Assembly (NCBI RefSeq): GCF_001025215.1
Contig: NZ_AP012330.1
Span: 1,054,001 to 1,118,000 of the forward strand
Direction of reading: 5' to 3'
Length of the DNA stretch: 64,000 bases
Source: Bifidobacterium pseudocatenulatum DSM 20438 = JCM 1200 = LMG 10505
GTDB taxonomy: Bacteria; Actinomycetota; Actinomycetes; Actinomycetales; Bifidobacteriaceae
Positions 30,451-39,939 of the stretch are shown here, in pieces (within the stretch, counting starts at the first letter, position 1; each line of letters begins with the position of its first letter). The notes below the pieces were generated by a model, which was not told the DNA's origin, did no database searches, and saw only the letters and a list, made by a program, of their open reading frames with translations. The position numbers and the translations under genes are program-made.

Positions 30451-30543
30451 AACGTTCCCTTCCTCGTCGTCTATGAGCAACAATCCCTACTGTAGTCGTA
30501 ATATTGGGAGTCAAGGATTTTTCGGCGTGGAATGGAGACCAAA

Positions 30544-31245
30544 ATGGCATATATCGAAATGCAGCATAGTTACAAGCGTTACCAAATGGGTTCCACCACC
30601 ATCACCGCGAACGATGATGTGAGCTTCGGCATCGAAAAAGGCGAACTGGCCATCATTCTGGGCGCGTCGGGCGCGGGCAAGTCGACGGTGCTCAACATTT
30701 TGGGTGGCATGGACACGAATTCAGAAGGCAGCGTGGTCATCGACGGACGCGACATTTCCAACTATTCCCCGAAACAGCAGACGGCTTATCGCAGGACGGA
30801 CATCGGTTTCGTGTTCCAGTTCTACAATCTTGTGGCGAATTTGACCGCGAAGGAAAACGTCGAGCTCGCCTCGCAGATCGTTTCCGATGCTCAGGATGCC
30901 GTCAAAGTGTTGGAAGACGTCGGTCTCGGCGATCGTGTCGACAATTTTCCCGCGCAGCTTTCCGGCGGTGAACAGCAGCGTGTGGCCATCGCCCGAGCTG
31001 TGGCGAAGAATCCGAAGATCCTGCTGTGCGACGAGCCGACCGGCGCGTTGGACTACAACACCGGCAAGCAGGTCCTGCAGATTCTGCAGGACATGAGCCG
31101 TAAGAAAGGCGCCACCGTGGTGATCGTGACCCATAATTCCGCGATCGCGCCGATCGCGGACCGTGTGATCCGCATGCATGATGGCAAGGTCACCGCCGTC
31201 GACGTCAACGAGCATCCGATGGACATCGCGGAACTCGAATGGTGA
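30544..31245 (+). CDS. ABC ATPase of the MacB/LolD type, no permease beside it
   Basis: A 233-residue ABC ATPase. Walker A is GASGAGKST, the Q-loop is FVFQFYNLV, the signature is [14 protein letters not shown], and Walker B is [12 protein letters not shown]. These define the MacB/LolD/FtsE-like subfamily, which normally pairs with a large FtsX-type permease encoded next door. Here tRNA-Asn genes follow 98 nt downstream and Nnr is divergent upstream, so the partner is elsewhere or lost. The ATG at 30544 has GGAG 6 nt before it; the ATG at 30532 does not. Confidence 0.9.
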   Translation: MAYIEMQHSYKRYQMGSTTITANDDVSFGIEKGELAIILGASGAGKSTVLNILGGMDTNSEGSVVIDGRDISNYSPKQQTAYRRTDIGFVFQFYNLVANLTAKENVELASQIVSDAQDAVKVLEDVGLGDRVDNFPAQLSGGEQQRVAIARAVAKNPKILLCDEPTGALDYNTGKQVLQILQDMSRKKGATVVIVTHNSAIAPIADRVIRMHDGKVTAVDVNEHPMDIAELEW

Positions 31246-31273
31246 TGTCGCGACACGCTGTGCGACACTCGAT

Positions 31274-31301
31274 TTGCGAAGACAAAGGATTTGTGTAATA
31301 T
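31274..31301 (+). promoter_or_regulatory. Promoter of the tRNA-Asn pair
   Basis: TTGCGA, a 16-nt spacer and TAATAT, with GTGACTTGTGCAC downstream. The same layout and the CTTGTGCAC block recur before the third tRNA-Asn. Confidence 0.7.
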
Positions 31302-31343
31302 ATGTGACTTGTGCACGGAAGCAATTCCGTACAGGAAGCACAT

Positions 31344-31416
<73 letters not shown>

Positions 31417-31473
31417 CGCGTTTTTAGGTTTTTCCTGATTTTCGTCGGGGAGAAGCTTAGAACAGGAGAATAT

Positions 31474-31546
<73 letters not shown>

Positions 31547-31553
31547 CCACATG

Positions 31554-31581
31554 AAAGCCCTTGGAAATCAAGGGCTTTTTG
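31554..31581 (+). terminator. Terminator after the tRNA-Asn pair
   Basis: AAAGCCCTTG, a GAAAT loop, CAAGGGCTTT and a T-run. The identical hairpin recurs after the third tRNA-Asn. Confidence 0.85.
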
Positions 31582-31959
31582 TTACTCTAACGAATCAAGC
31601 ACGTCGTCGATCAGCGTGCGCTCGTGCGGTCCATCGGTCTTGAGCCGAGGAAAGCGCCGCAACGCGTTGGCGGGACTTGCCCCGGCCGCGCGCGCCACAT
31701 TCGATTTCGACTCGCCGTGCGCCAAAGCCGTTTCCGCAAGACGGTCCACCAGCGAGTCCGACACCTTGCGGATCTGCTCGGCAACCCACAACTGCGCCAG
31801 TTCGGGGGAGAGCGCGTAATCGTCCTGCAATTCGCTTGACGCTTCCTGCACGGCCGCCCACAGCACCATAAAAGGCTTCTGATAGTAGGTGATCCGATCG
31901 TAATCGGACTCGCTTTCCAGTTGCTGCAACGCTTTGCGCTGTGACGTGTTATCGCTCAT
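31582..31959 (-). CDS. Conserved hypothetical protein, possible C-terminal HTH
   Basis: A 125-residue soluble, largely helical protein that I do not recognise. Near the C-terminus the segment HGESKSNVARAAGASPANALRRFP looks like a helix-turn-helix of the kind that recognises DNA. The stop overlaps the end of the tRNA terminator. The ATG at 31959 has TACGAT exactly 7 nt upstream and no Shine-Dalgarno, which favours it over the ATG at 31968. It is divergent from the M23-like gene, and the shared conserved element at 31994-32039 lies between them. Confidence 0.65.
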   Translation of the reverse strand: MSDNTSQRKALQQLESESDYDRITYYQKPFMVLWAAVQEASSELQDDYALSPELAQLWVAEQIRKVSDSLVDRLAETALAHGESKSNVARAAGASPANALRRFPRLKTDGPHERTLIDDVLDSLE

Positions 31960-31966
31960 ACGTTCC

Positions 31967-31972
31967 ATCGTA
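31967..31972 (-). promoter_or_regulatory. Leaderless -10 box of the small HTH-like gene
   Basis: TACGAT on the minus strand ends 7 nt before the ATG, matching the spacing at glnE, guaB3, 50218 and 52279. Confidence 0.5.
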
Positions 31973-31993
31973 TGCCGAGACACGCCCGGAGCC

Positions 31994-32039
31994 TGTGGAT
32001 AACTCATCCTCCGACCACAGGGCCGTTTCAGCTGGACAA
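31994..32039 (+). promoter_or_regulatory. Conserved intergenic element, copy A
   Basis: A 46-nt sequence starting TGTGGATAACTC and ending CTGGACAA that matches 56309-56357 at 43 of 46 aligned bases with 3 nt of gaps. It opens with a perfect DnaA box (TGTGGATAA), and CCTGTGG and CCACAGG form an inverted repeat around it (31992-32022). It lies 80 nt before the M23-like gene and ~35 nt before the divergent HTH-like gene. The function is unknown. Confidence 0.6.
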
Positions 32040-32119
32040 GCACAACTTCACACTGTCATGCTGGCGATTTACCACAGCACAACGCAACGGCGCAAACACA
32101 GCAACGTGAAGGAGCCATC

Positions 32120-32731
32120 ATGGACGAACGTGAATATCGCAGGCGAATCCGACGGAACAGAATCGCACAGGAGGAAAAGAAGCGCATCCGCCAGCAGTTG
32201 CGCCAAACCATGGTCGTATGCGCTCTGGCATGTGTCATGCTGCTCGTGTGCTGCCTATGGTCGGCCGAACCGACGTATGCGAAAACGAATGCGGCGACCG
32301 CGTCCGGTTCCTGCGCCGTCCTGATGCGATGGCCGCTGAACGGCGCGCAGGTGGTCGGCAAGTACGATGCGCCGAAACAACAGTGGCTTCCAGGCCATCG
32401 GGGTGTCGACCTGCTTGCGGACCCTCAGGAAGCCATCGTCGCGCCCGCGGACGGCGTGATCGCCTTCAGCGGCAACGTGGGAGGCAAAGCCGTGGTCACC
32501 ATCCGGCATGGAGGCGACCTTTCCGGCCTGACCTCGACGTTCGAACCCGCCATTGCGGAACGCGATGTCGGCGCACATGTTGCGCAAGGGGAGCGTTTCG
32601 CGCGTGTGGAGGGCGAATCCGACCATTGCGACGAGCGGTGCCTGCATTGGGGGATAAAATCGGAAGGACGGCAATACACCAATCCGGAAAGCAAAACCCG
32701 TACGGTGAGAATCGGATTGAAAGGCCTGTGA
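32120..32731 (+). CDS. Membrane-anchored M23 (LytM-like) protein
   Basis: A 203-residue protein with a basic, Arg-rich cytosolic N-terminus, one membrane helix at ~31-48, and an extracytoplasmic M23 domain. The first metal motif HRGVD is intact. In the second, the usual HxH reads CLH (RCLHWGIK), so the first His is Cys; a nearby Cys (DHCDERC) could form a disulfide with it. Such actinobacterial variants may have weak or no peptidase activity and act as regulators or peptidoglycan binders. AAGGAG precedes the ATG. It is followed by an acyl-CoA synthetase on the same strand. Confidence 0.8.
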   Translation: MDEREYRRRIRRNRIAQEEKKRIRQQLRQTMVVCALACVMLLVCCLWSAEPTYAKTNAATASGSCAVLMRWPLNGAQVVGKYDAPKQQWLPGHRGVDLLADPQEAIVAPADGVIAFSGNVGGKAVVTIRHGGDLSGLTSTFEPAIAERDVGAHVAQGERFARVEGESDHCDERCLHWGIKSEGRQYTNPESKTRTVRIGLKGL

Positions 32732-32845
32732 AACAGGGGTCGACAGAACCATTGATTTTGTCCATACGTCGTGGCCTCGTCGAAAAAAGTGAAGCTCTCA
32801 GGCTATGATGCTACATGTACGACGATTACGCAGGGGAGAAATGCC

Positions 32846-34657
32846 ATGTACAAGGAATACACGCGGCCTTTGGAACAGCAGATCGACACGGATAAGAACA
32901 TTTTCTCGGTGCTTGATGAACGAGCGAACCGCACTCCGAACGATTCATTGGTCGAATACAAGAACGAGCATGGCGAGTGGTCGTCGTTCAGCGCCACCGA
33001 ATTCCGTGCCAAGGTCATCGCCATCGCCAAAGGCCTGATCGCCCAAGGCATCATGCCCGGCGAATCGGTGTCCATCATCTCTCACACCTGCTGGCAGTGG
33101 ACTGCGCTCGACGTGGCCATCATGTCGATCGGAGCGCTCACCGTTCCCGTATACGAGACGAATTCTCCCGCGCAGGTCAAAATGATCTTCAACGACGCCA
33201 ACGTCAAAATGGCGTTCGCAGAAGATGACGCGCAACGCGACAAGATCGAATCCATCAGAAACGAATGCTCCAATCTTGGCGACGTCTACGTCATCGGACT
33301 TGGCGCGATCGACACGATGATCGAATACGGACATGCCGTGTCCGACGCCGAATTCCAAGAGCGCGAACATGCGGTCAAAGGATCGGACCTCGCCACCATC
33401 GTGTACACCTCCGGCTCCACAGGCACGCCAAAAGGCATTGAGCTCACCCATTCCAATTTCGTGTTCATCACCTATTCGGGCATTAGCTCCATGCCCGATA
33501 TCGCGATGAAGCCGAACCGTCGTCTGCTGCTGTTCCTTCCACTGGCGCACGTGTTCGCACGCTACATGCAGTTCTTCTGCTTCGCAGGTAACGTCTCGCT
33601 CGGCCTATCCAGCAACTTGAAGACGATCCTGGCTGATTTCAAAGCGTTCAAGCCGACGTTCATCCTTGCCGTGCCGCGTATCTTCGAAAAGATATACAAT
33701 GCGGCGTCGCAAAAGGCCGGAGCCGGCCTCAAAGGACGTATTTTCGCAGGTGCCACGCAGACGGCGCGCGACTGGTCGTACGCACAGCAGTCAGGCGAAG
33801 GCATTCCGGTTGTCTTGAATCTCAAGCATGCGCTGTACAACAAGCTGGTGTACTCCTCGATCATGGACGTGTTCGGCGGCCATGTGGAATACGCGGTTTC
33901 CGGAGGCGCTCCGCTTGATTCATCCATCGCGCATTTTTTCAATGGCGTCGGACTGCCGCTGCTGGAAGGCTACGGCATGACCGAAACCTGCGCTCCGTCA
34001 AGCGTCAATCCGACCTCCGGATACAAGATTGGCACCATCGGACTGCCTCTGCAGGGCGTGGCCATGGGTGTCGACGAGGAAGGTGAACTGTGCATCAAGA
34101 GCCCGGCCGTATGCGCCGGCTACCACAACAATCCCGACGTCACCAGGCAGCAGATTGTCGACGGCTGGCTGCATACCGGTGATCTTGGTTCCATCGACGA
34201 CGAAGGCTTCGTCTCCATCGTCGGACGTAAGAAGGACCTCATCATCACCGCCGGCGGCAAGAACGTCTCTCCATGCGAAATGGAAGCGTCGATCATGACG
34301 TCGCCCGTGGTGAGTCAATGCGTGATGATCGGCGACCGCAAGCCGTTCATAGCGGCCATCATTGCGTTGGATCTTGGCGAAACGAACGCATGGCTTGCAT
34401 CGAAAGGCGCGGAATGCGCGGCATCCCTCGAGGAGGCCTCCCGCAATCCGATCGTGCGCGCCGAAGTGGAACGTGCCGTCAACAAAGCCAACGAGCTCGC
34501 ATCCCGTGCCGAATCGATCCGTAAGTTCGAAATCGTGCCGGACGAGTTCACCGAAGAAAACGGCTTGGTCACGCCGAGCATGAAGGCACGCCGTCAGGCG
34601 GTGGTTGATCACTACCGCATGCTGATCGACACCGTCATCTACGTTCCGAAGAAGTAG
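32846..34657 (+). CDS. Long-chain fatty acid--CoA ligase
   Basis: A 603-residue AMP-binding enzyme of the FadD15/long-chain acyl-CoA synthetase type. The phosphate loop is IVYTSGSTGTPKGIELTH, A5 is EGYGMTETCAP, and A7 is WLHTGDLGSIDDEGFVSIVGRKKDLIITAGGKNVSP. It activates fatty acids to acyl-CoA for lipid synthesis or turnover at the membrane. The ATG at 32846 has GGGGAGAA upstream; an upstream in-frame extension of 25 residues is unsupported. A long bidirectional terminator follows. Confidence 0.9.
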   Translation: MYKEYTRPLEQQIDTDKNIFSVLDERANRTPNDSLVEYKNEHGEWSSFSATEFRAKVIAIAKGLIAQGIMPGESVSIISHTCWQWTALDVAIMSIGALTVPVYETNSPAQVKMIFNDANVKMAFAEDDAQRDKIESIRNECSNLGDVYVIGLGAIDTMIEYGHAVSDAEFQEREHAVKGSDLATIVYTSGSTGTPKGIELTHSNFVFITYSGISSMPDIAMKPNRRLLLFLPLAHVFARYMQFFCFAGNVSLGLSSNLKTILADFKAFKPTFILAVPRIFEKIYNAASQKAGAGLKGRIFAGATQTARDWSYAQQSGEGIPVVLNLKHALYNKLVYSSIMDVFGGHVEYAVSGGAPLDSSIAHFFNGVGLPLLEGYGMTETCAPSSVNPTSGYKIGTIGLPLQGVAMGVDEEGELCIKSPAVCAGYHNNPDVTRQQIVDGWLHTGDLGSIDDEGFVSIVGRKKDLIITAGGKNVSPCEMEASIMTSPVVSQCVMIGDRKPFIAAIIALDLGETNAWLASKGAECAASLEEASRNPIVRAEVERAVNKANELASRAESIRKFEIVPDEFTEENGLVTPSMKARRQAVVDHYRMLIDTVIYVPKK

Positions 34658-34697
34658 AATGCGATGATCGGCGGTAGGAATGTGCCGGCCGCAACAT

Positions 34698-34743
34698 AAA
34701 AAGCTGGCTTCCGTCGCGGCGGTTCGACGGAAGCCAGCTTTTT
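34698..34743. terminator. Strong bidirectional terminator
   Basis: A perfect 19-bp stem (AAAAAGCTGGCTTCCGTCG and its complement) with an 8-nt loop between convergent genes, with A and T runs on both sides. Confidence 0.85.
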
Positions 34744-34797
34744 CCATCTCTTGTCGGATTTCCTATGTCTGATAATCCGGATTACCTTGTTGCCGGT

Positions 34798-36330
34798 CTA
34801 CAAGCCTGCTTCGGCGAGCGAGATATATCCCGGTTCGATCAGCGTTTTCTTCAGATTGCTGGCGCTGACCGCAAGCGCCTCTTCCTGAATGGTCGGCACT
34901 TTCATGTCTTCCATGGCGACGGATGAGATGAACGTCATCTTCGCAAGTTTGCCCGACGTGTTGAGCTGCACGCAGGTCTGTGCGATGTCGGATGCTAAGG
35001 TCTTGCGATTTTCCAAAGCGGTCATCCACTGTTTGCCGTTCACGATATTCGGTATGGAGCTGACGTAGGCGCCGTAACCGGTGATGATCGGCCATTGCGA
35101 GTTCTGCTCGTCAAGGGAATCGCTGGTATCCTCCGTATCGGAATCGCCGTCATCGGATTCAGGCGCCTGCGCAGGATCGGGAACGGACTGTTTTTTCAGG
35201 TCTTTCTTGCCGGTGATATTGTCTACGATGCCGGAAATGGTGATGGATGGGTTGATGTCGGCCGCCGAACCGGTATATCCAAGATCGTTGAGCTCTTCGG
35301 AAGCATAGCCGGCCACATAATCATTGCAGGAGATGATGCCGTCGATGCGGGTATGGCGCGATGTGTCCTTATCCATGCCGAGACGTCCGGCGAGCGTGGA
35401 TTTGACCCGCTCACTTTTCGCCGCGTCGAACGCCACGGACACCCAATCGGATTCCGCGCTCGACGAGGTCAGCGTGCCGGATGGGGAAACGGCCTTCCCA
35501 TCTTTGAAATACGGTCCAAGCACTGACCAAATGCCTTTGAACACGCCTTGCGCGAAAGTCGCGTCCGCTGTGCTGCCGCTTTCATTGGCGGCATCGTAGG
35601 GGAGTAGCACTTCGATATGCTTCGGATTGTCGGAGCTGGTTTTGTCGAGCTCGAGCTTGCTGACCAGCTGTTTGGCTTGAAGCTGGCCGATCTGCTCGGC
35701 CGTGGTCATCGGCACGTACACATCCGGAGTGAAACCCTGCAGCGTGTTCGACACTAACACGACTTTCATGCCCTCGTTTTGAGCGAGCTGCAATGCGGAA
35801 ACCAAACGTTCCGCGGATTGGGCGTAGTCCTGGGCGTCTTCGTCGGAGGAGCTCCCATTCCATGTGATGGCGTGCGACACATAGTCTCCATATTGGCGGT
35901 CGGATTCGGTGGTGTCGGCCACCGGCGCCACTACCAGAGTGGTTTTGTCGGAGGAATCCGCATCGTCGCTGGTGCTGTTGACGTGATTCACCACGTAATC
36001 CTGCACGCTTTGGCTTTGCTTGTCGAGACTTGGCGCCGCTTTGACGGTGATGTTGGCGCCTTTGACATCATTGTCTTTCAATGATGAAACGATTTCCGGC
36101 ACCAGCTTCTCCCATTTGCTCAGAGGCGTCTGCTGGGAGATGGTGATGCCGTCCGAAGGGGTGAAGATCACCACGTTGCCGGCATCGGTGGCAGTGGCGG
36201 TGCTGGGGGAGTCCGTTTCATGCGATTGCGTTTCATTGGCGGATGAGCAGGCGCCCATGGTCATGATGAGCGAGGTCGATGCCAACAGTGCGAACAGACG
36301 TTTCGTCACGGTCGTGCGGTGCAGTGTCAT
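34798..36330 (-). CDS. Lipoprotein with periplasmic-sugar-binding-like fold
   Basis: A 510-residue exported lipoprotein. The signal peptide ends in the lipobox MGAC, with the lipid-bearing Cys at residue 28. Segments such as VVIFTPSDG, VVLVSNTLQG and IDGIISCNDYVAGYASEELNDLG resemble type 1 periplasmic binding proteins (RbsB/XylF-like), with a Ser/Asp-rich linker near residue 390 (ESDDGDSDTEDTSDS). No ABC permease or ATPase is adjacent, so it may be a sensor or serve an unlinked transporter. AAGGAAA precedes the ATG. Confidence 0.75.
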   Translation of the reverse strand: MTLHRTTVTKRLFALLASTSLIMTMGACSSANETQSHETDSPSTATATDAGNVVIFTPSDGITISQQTPLSKWEKLVPEIVSSLKDNDVKGANITVKAAPSLDKQSQSVQDYVVNHVNSTSDDADSSDKTTLVVAPVADTTESDRQYGDYVSHAITWNGSSSDEDAQDYAQSAERLVSALQLAQNEGMKVVLVSNTLQGFTPDVYVPMTTAEQIGQLQAKQLVSKLELDKTSSDNPKHIEVLLPYDAANESGSTADATFAQGVFKGIWSVLGPYFKDGKAVSPSGTLTSSSAESDWVSVAFDAAKSERVKSTLAGRLGMDKDTSRHTRIDGIISCNDYVAGYASEELNDLGYTGSAADINPSITISGIVDNITGKKDLKKQSVPDPAQAPESDDGDSDTEDTSDSLDEQNSQWPIITGYGAYVSSIPNIVNGKQWMTALENRKTLASDIAQTCVQLNTSGKLAKMTFISSVAMEDMKVPTIQEEALAVSASNLKKTLIEPGYISLAEAGL

Positions 36331-36397
36331 GCCGTTTCCTTCATGAAAATCGAATGATGATTCCTATGCTGAGCTCCGATTGTAATATCCGGACGTC

Positions 36398-36443
36398 AAA
36401 AAGGGCTGGATATGCGTGTGAACCATACATATCCAGCCCTTTT
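36398..36443 (-). terminator. Terminator after icd
   Basis: A perfect 16-bp stem (AAAAGGGCTGGATATG and its complement) with a 13-nt loop, ending in a T-run on the minus strand just past the icd stop. Confidence 0.8.
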
Positions 36444-36485
36444 GAGCCTGCTGCTGGCCGTTCAGCCAAAGGTTATTTCGCTAGG

Positions 36486-37706
36486 TCATTCGGCCAGAGC
36501 CTTGGCGAGATTCTCGTCCAAAGCGTTCATGAAGCCTTCGGTGTCAAGCCAGGCCTGATCCGGACCAACGAGCATGGCGAGATCCTTGGTCATCTGACCG
36601 CCTTCAACGGTAGACACGATGACCTTCTCCAAAGTTTCGGCGAAATACTTGACTTCCGGAGTGTTATCCAAGTCGGCGCGGTGCTTGAGACCGCCGGTCC
36701 AAGCGAAAATCGATGCGATCGGATTGGTGGAGGTCTTCTCGCCCTTCTGCCAGCGGCGGTAGTGGCGGGTCACAGTGCCGTGTGCGGCCTCGGCCTCGAC
36801 GGTCTGGCCGTCAGGGGTCATGAGCACGGAGGTCATGAGGCCGAGAGAGCCGAAGCCTTGCGCCACGGAATCGGACTGCACGTCGCCATCATAGTTCTTG
36901 CAGGCCCAAATGTAGCCGCCATGCCACTTGAGGGAGCTGGCCACCATGTCGTCGATCAGACGATGCTCATAAGTCAGGCCCGCTGCGGCGTACTTGTCTT
37001 TGTATTCGTTTTCGAACACTTCGGCGAACGTATCCTTGAACTGGCCGTCGTATGCCTTGAGAATCGTGTTCTTGGTGGAAAGATACACCGGATAGCCGCG
37101 CATCAGACCATAGTTAAAGCAGGCGCGGGCGAAACCACGGATGGAATCGTTCACGTTGTACTGCACCTGGGCCACGCCGCCGTCGGCACCATAGTTGTAC
37201 ACGACATGTTCGATCGGCTCGGAACCATCTTCCGGAGTGAAGGTGACGGTGAGCGTGCCTGCCCCCGGAACCTTGAAATCAGTGGCCTTATACTGGTCGC
37301 CGAACGCATGGCGGGCTACTACAATCGGCTTGGTCCAGCCGGGAACCAGGCGCGGAACGTTGCTCATCACGATCGGCTCGCGGAAAATGGTTCCGCCGAG
37401 AATATTGCGGATGGTGCCATTGGGGGACTTCCACATCTTCTTCAGGCCGAATTCCTTGACACGCGCCTCATCCGGCGTGATGGTGGCGCACTTTACGCCG
37501 ACATGTTCACGCTGGATGGCCTTCGCCGCGTCGACGGTCACCTGATCGTCGGTGGCATCGCGGTTTTCGATGCCGAGATCGTAATATTCGAGATCCACGT
37601 CGAGGTATGGAAGGATCAGGCGATCCTTGATATCTTTCCAGATGACGCGGGTCATTTCGTCGCCGTCGAGTTCGACGACCTTGCCTTCGACCTTGATTTT
37701 GGCCAT
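36486..37706 (-). CDS. icd: NADP-dependent isocitrate dehydrogenase
   Basis: A 406-residue homodimeric isocitrate dehydrogenase of the type shared with eukaryotes ([23 protein letters not shown] at the start; quoted core [14 protein letters not shown]). [18 protein letters not shown] binds substrate. It oxidatively decarboxylates isocitrate to 2-oxoglutarate and makes NADPH. Bifidobacteria have an incomplete TCA cycle, so its main use is glutamate synthesis, linking to gltD and glnE in this window. AGGAGGG precedes the ATG. Confidence 0.95.
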   Translation of the reverse strand: MAKIKVEGKVVELDGDEMTRVIWKDIKDRLILPYLDVDLEYYDLGIENRDATDDQVTVDAAKAIQREHVGVKCATITPDEARVKEFGLKKMWKSPNGTIRNILGGTIFREPIVMSNVPRLVPGWTKPIVVARHAFGDQYKATDFKVPGAGTLTVTFTPEDGSEPIEHVVYNYGADGGVAQVQYNVNDSIRGFARACFNYGLMRGYPVYLSTKNTILKAYDGQFKDTFAEVFENEYKDKYAAAGLTYEHRLIDDMVASSLKWHGGYIWACKNYDGDVQSDSVAQGFGSLGLMTSVLMTPDGQTVEAEAAHGTVTRHYRRWQKGEKTSTNPIASIFAWTGGLKHRADLDNTPEVKYFAETLEKVIVSTVEGGQMTKDLAMLVGPDQAWLDTEGFMNALDENLAKALAE

Positions 37707-37815
37707 GTGTTGCCCTCCTGTCGGGATTGAAGGTGATAAGTTCCTGTCTTATAACGAACGTGTTAACGGCACCTGTTAATGTCCAAAAAACGGTGTGGCG
37801 GCAGGTGACACGCTC

Positions 37816-37852
37816 TTGCATACTGTCATTGCTGAGCATTAGCCTTGAAAAC
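37816..37852 (+). promoter_or_regulatory. Leaderless promoter of guaB3
   Basis: TTGCAT, an 18-nt spacer, TAGCCT (37840-37845), then 7 nt to the ATG with no Shine-Dalgarno. It is the best-formed of the leaderless promoters here. Confidence 0.65.
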
Positions 37853-38971
37853 ATGTCTCAGGAAATTGAAATCGGTTTGGGCAAGAAGGGCCGTCTGGCA
37901 TACTCTCTGGACGACGTTTCCATTGTTCCCTCCCGTCGTACTCGCGATCCGCAGGATGTGTCCACCTCGTGGCAGGTTGACGCTTATGAATTCGACGTGC
38001 CGGTTATCGGCGCTCCGATGGATTCGGTGACCAGCCCGGCCACCGCCATCGCCATGGGCAAGATGGGCGCGCTTGGCGTGCTCGACCTCGAAGGCCTGTG
38101 GACCCGCTACGACGATCCGCAGCCGCTGCTTGACGAGATCGCCGAACTGCCGGCCGAAAGCGCGACCGAGCGTATTCAGCAGATCTACGCCGAGCCGATC
38201 AAGCCGGAGCTCATTGTCGAGCGTCTGCATGAGATTCGTGACGCCGGCGTCACCGTTGCGGGCGCCCTGTCCCCGCAGCGCACGCAGGACTATTATTCGA
38301 CCGTGCTCGAAGCGGGCGTCGACCTGTTCGTCATCCGCGGCACGGTCGTTTCCGCCGAGCACGTCTCCCAGGATCACGAGCCATTGAACCTGAAGAAGTT
38401 CATCTACGATCTGGATGTGCCCGTCATCGTAGGCGGCGCCGCCAACTACACCGCGGCCCTGCACTTGATGCGTACCGGCGCGGCCGGCGTGCTCGTCGGC
38501 TTCGGCGGCGGCGCAGTATCCGCGAACCGCAACACCATCGGTGTTCACGCTCCGATGGCCACCGCCATCGCCGACGTGGCCGAAGCCCGCCGCGACTACA
38601 TGGACGAGTCCGGCGGCCGTTACGTCCAAGTGATCGCCGACGGCGGCATGGGCGACTCCGGCAGCTTCATCAAGGCGTTCGCGCTTGGCGCCGATGCCGT
38701 GATGCTTGGCTCTCCGCTGGCCCGTGCCGAGGAAGCTCCGGGCAAGGGCATGCATTGGGGTGCCGAAGCCCGTCATCAGACGCTTCCGCGCGGCTTCCGC
38801 ACGAACGTCGGCACCGTCGGCACCCTGGAAGATATCATGTTTGGCCCCAGCCACAATGCGGACGGCACCACCAATTACATTGGCGCGCTCCGTCGTGCCA
38901 TGGCAACCACCGGCTATGTCGATCTCAAAAGCTTCCAGCGTTGCCCGGTCACGGTCGCTCCGACCCGCTGA
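37853..38971 (+). CDS. guaB3: GuaB3-type IMP dehydrogenase paralogue
   Basis: A 372-residue TIM barrel of the GuaB3 family. It keeps LDDVSIVPSRRTRDP, VIGAPMDSVTSP and VIADGGMGDSGSF, and lacks the CBS (Bateman) domains of true IMPDH. The catalytic-loop region reads FVIRGTVVSAEHVSQ, without the usual GPGSICTTR Cys loop, as is normal for GuaB3. Family members have been linked to GMP reductase-like or IMPDH-related purine interconversion. The start is the ATG at 37853, supported by the promoter spacing. It is divergent from icd. Confidence 0.9.
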   Translation: MSQEIEIGLGKKGRLAYSLDDVSIVPSRRTRDPQDVSTSWQVDAYEFDVPVIGAPMDSVTSPATAIAMGKMGALGVLDLEGLWTRYDDPQPLLDEIAELPAESATERIQQIYAEPIKPELIVERLHEIRDAGVTVAGALSPQRTQDYYSTVLEAGVDLFVIRGTVVSAEHVSQDHEPLNLKKFIYDLDVPVIVGGAANYTAALHLMRTGAAGVLVGFGGGAVSANRNTIGVHAPMATAIADVAEARRDYMDESGGRYVQVIADGGMGDSGSFIKAFALGADAVMLGSPLARAEEAPGKGMHWGAEARHQTLPRGFRTNVGTVGTLEDIMFGPSHNADGTTNYIGALRRAMATTGYVDLKSFQRCPVTVAPTR

Positions 38972-39007
38972 ACGAGCTTTGCGGTAAAGCCTGAATAACG
39001 GTTCATT

Positions 39008-39040
39008 GATCCTGTAGCGTCATGCTGCAGGATCTTTTTT
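39008..39040 (+). terminator. Terminator after guaB3
   Basis: GATCCTGTAGC, loop GTCAT, GCTGCAGGATC with a T6 run. Confidence 0.85.
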
Positions 39041-39119
39041 GTTATGTTTCCCCGGCTAAGAAAGTCAGGTTGGAATGATTAAGCTATACATCGCAAATGA
39101 AAGAGCAGAGGTGAGATGA

Positions 39120-39710
39120 ATGGCAGCGCATAGAAGTGGCGATTCCCGACGTTTGGACCCGTTGTCCGGACGATTCACGGATTACATCGTGATCGATACG
39201 GAAACAACCGGATTGAGTGTGCGCAAAGGTGCCAAGCTCATTGAGATCGGCGCGGTCAAAATCCGTAATGATGAGCTGGTTGACGAATTCGACCAGCTCA
39301 TCAACCCGTTCGAACACGTCCCGTCAAGAATCACTGGTTTGACGGGAATCGACGATGGCATGCTGCTCGGCAAACCGGATGTGCGTGAAGTCATGGATGA
39401 GTTTGCACGCTGGTGTTCGGACACAGCCGTGGTCATGGCGCACAATGCGTCCTTCGACATGTCGTTCCTCGACAATGCTGTACAGCTCGCTTACTCGGAG
39501 CGAGACGCGCGCTTTGCGCACCATTTCGTCGACACTCTGGACCTCAGCCGTCGACTGCATCCGGAAAAACGAAGCCACAAAGTTTCCACCCTCATCGTCG
39601 ACTACCACATCGCCGACATGGAGGAGCACCGCGCATTGTCCGACGCCAGGCAGGAGTGGATGCTGTACCGCGCCATGCGTGACGAGGCCGAGCTGCTCGG
39701 CATGCTCTGA
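39120..39710 (+). CDS. DnaQ-like 3'-5' exonuclease
   Basis: A 196-residue DEDDh exonuclease, similar to the epsilon subunit of DNA polymerase III. Exo I is VIDTETTGLS, Exo II is HNASFDMSFL, and Exo III is HRALSDAR (His and Asp). It has no other domain, so it may be a proofreading subunit or a repair exonuclease. AGAGGTGAG precedes the ATG. It is transcribed alone. Confidence 0.87.
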   Translation: MAAHRSGDSRRLDPLSGRFTDYIVIDTETTGLSVRKGAKLIEIGAVKIRNDELVDEFDQLINPFEHVPSRITGLTGIDDGMLLGKPDVREVMDEFARWCSDTAVVMAHNASFDMSFLDNAVQLAYSERDARFAHHFVDTLDLSRRLHPEKRSHKVSTLIVDYHIADMEEHRALSDARQEWMLYRAMRDEAELLGML

Positions 39711-39939
39711 CAGCCTAACGTCGTTCGAACACTTCGATCCGGTATTCTCCCACAGGTGTCTGTTGATTTATGGATGGATTATTTGTTCGGCTTCGTGCCG
39801 CAGCAGGCGTCATCTCCACTGGCGGAGAACATTGCATTGGGTGCGAAGTTCAGAGCGAAACCGCTCTGTTGGTGGGAGACGTTGGCTGAATCGGATTTGG
39901 CGTCATTCGTGATATTTGCCCTCTGTGAGGGCTCCGTTC
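39711..39939. other. Gap left of the transporter pseudogene
   Basis: Short open frames exist on both strands but none has a ribosome site or a recognisable family. On the minus strand the frame that carries the last recognisable transporter piece runs on to 39779 with sequence unlike the family. I see no RNA gene. Confidence 0.4.
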
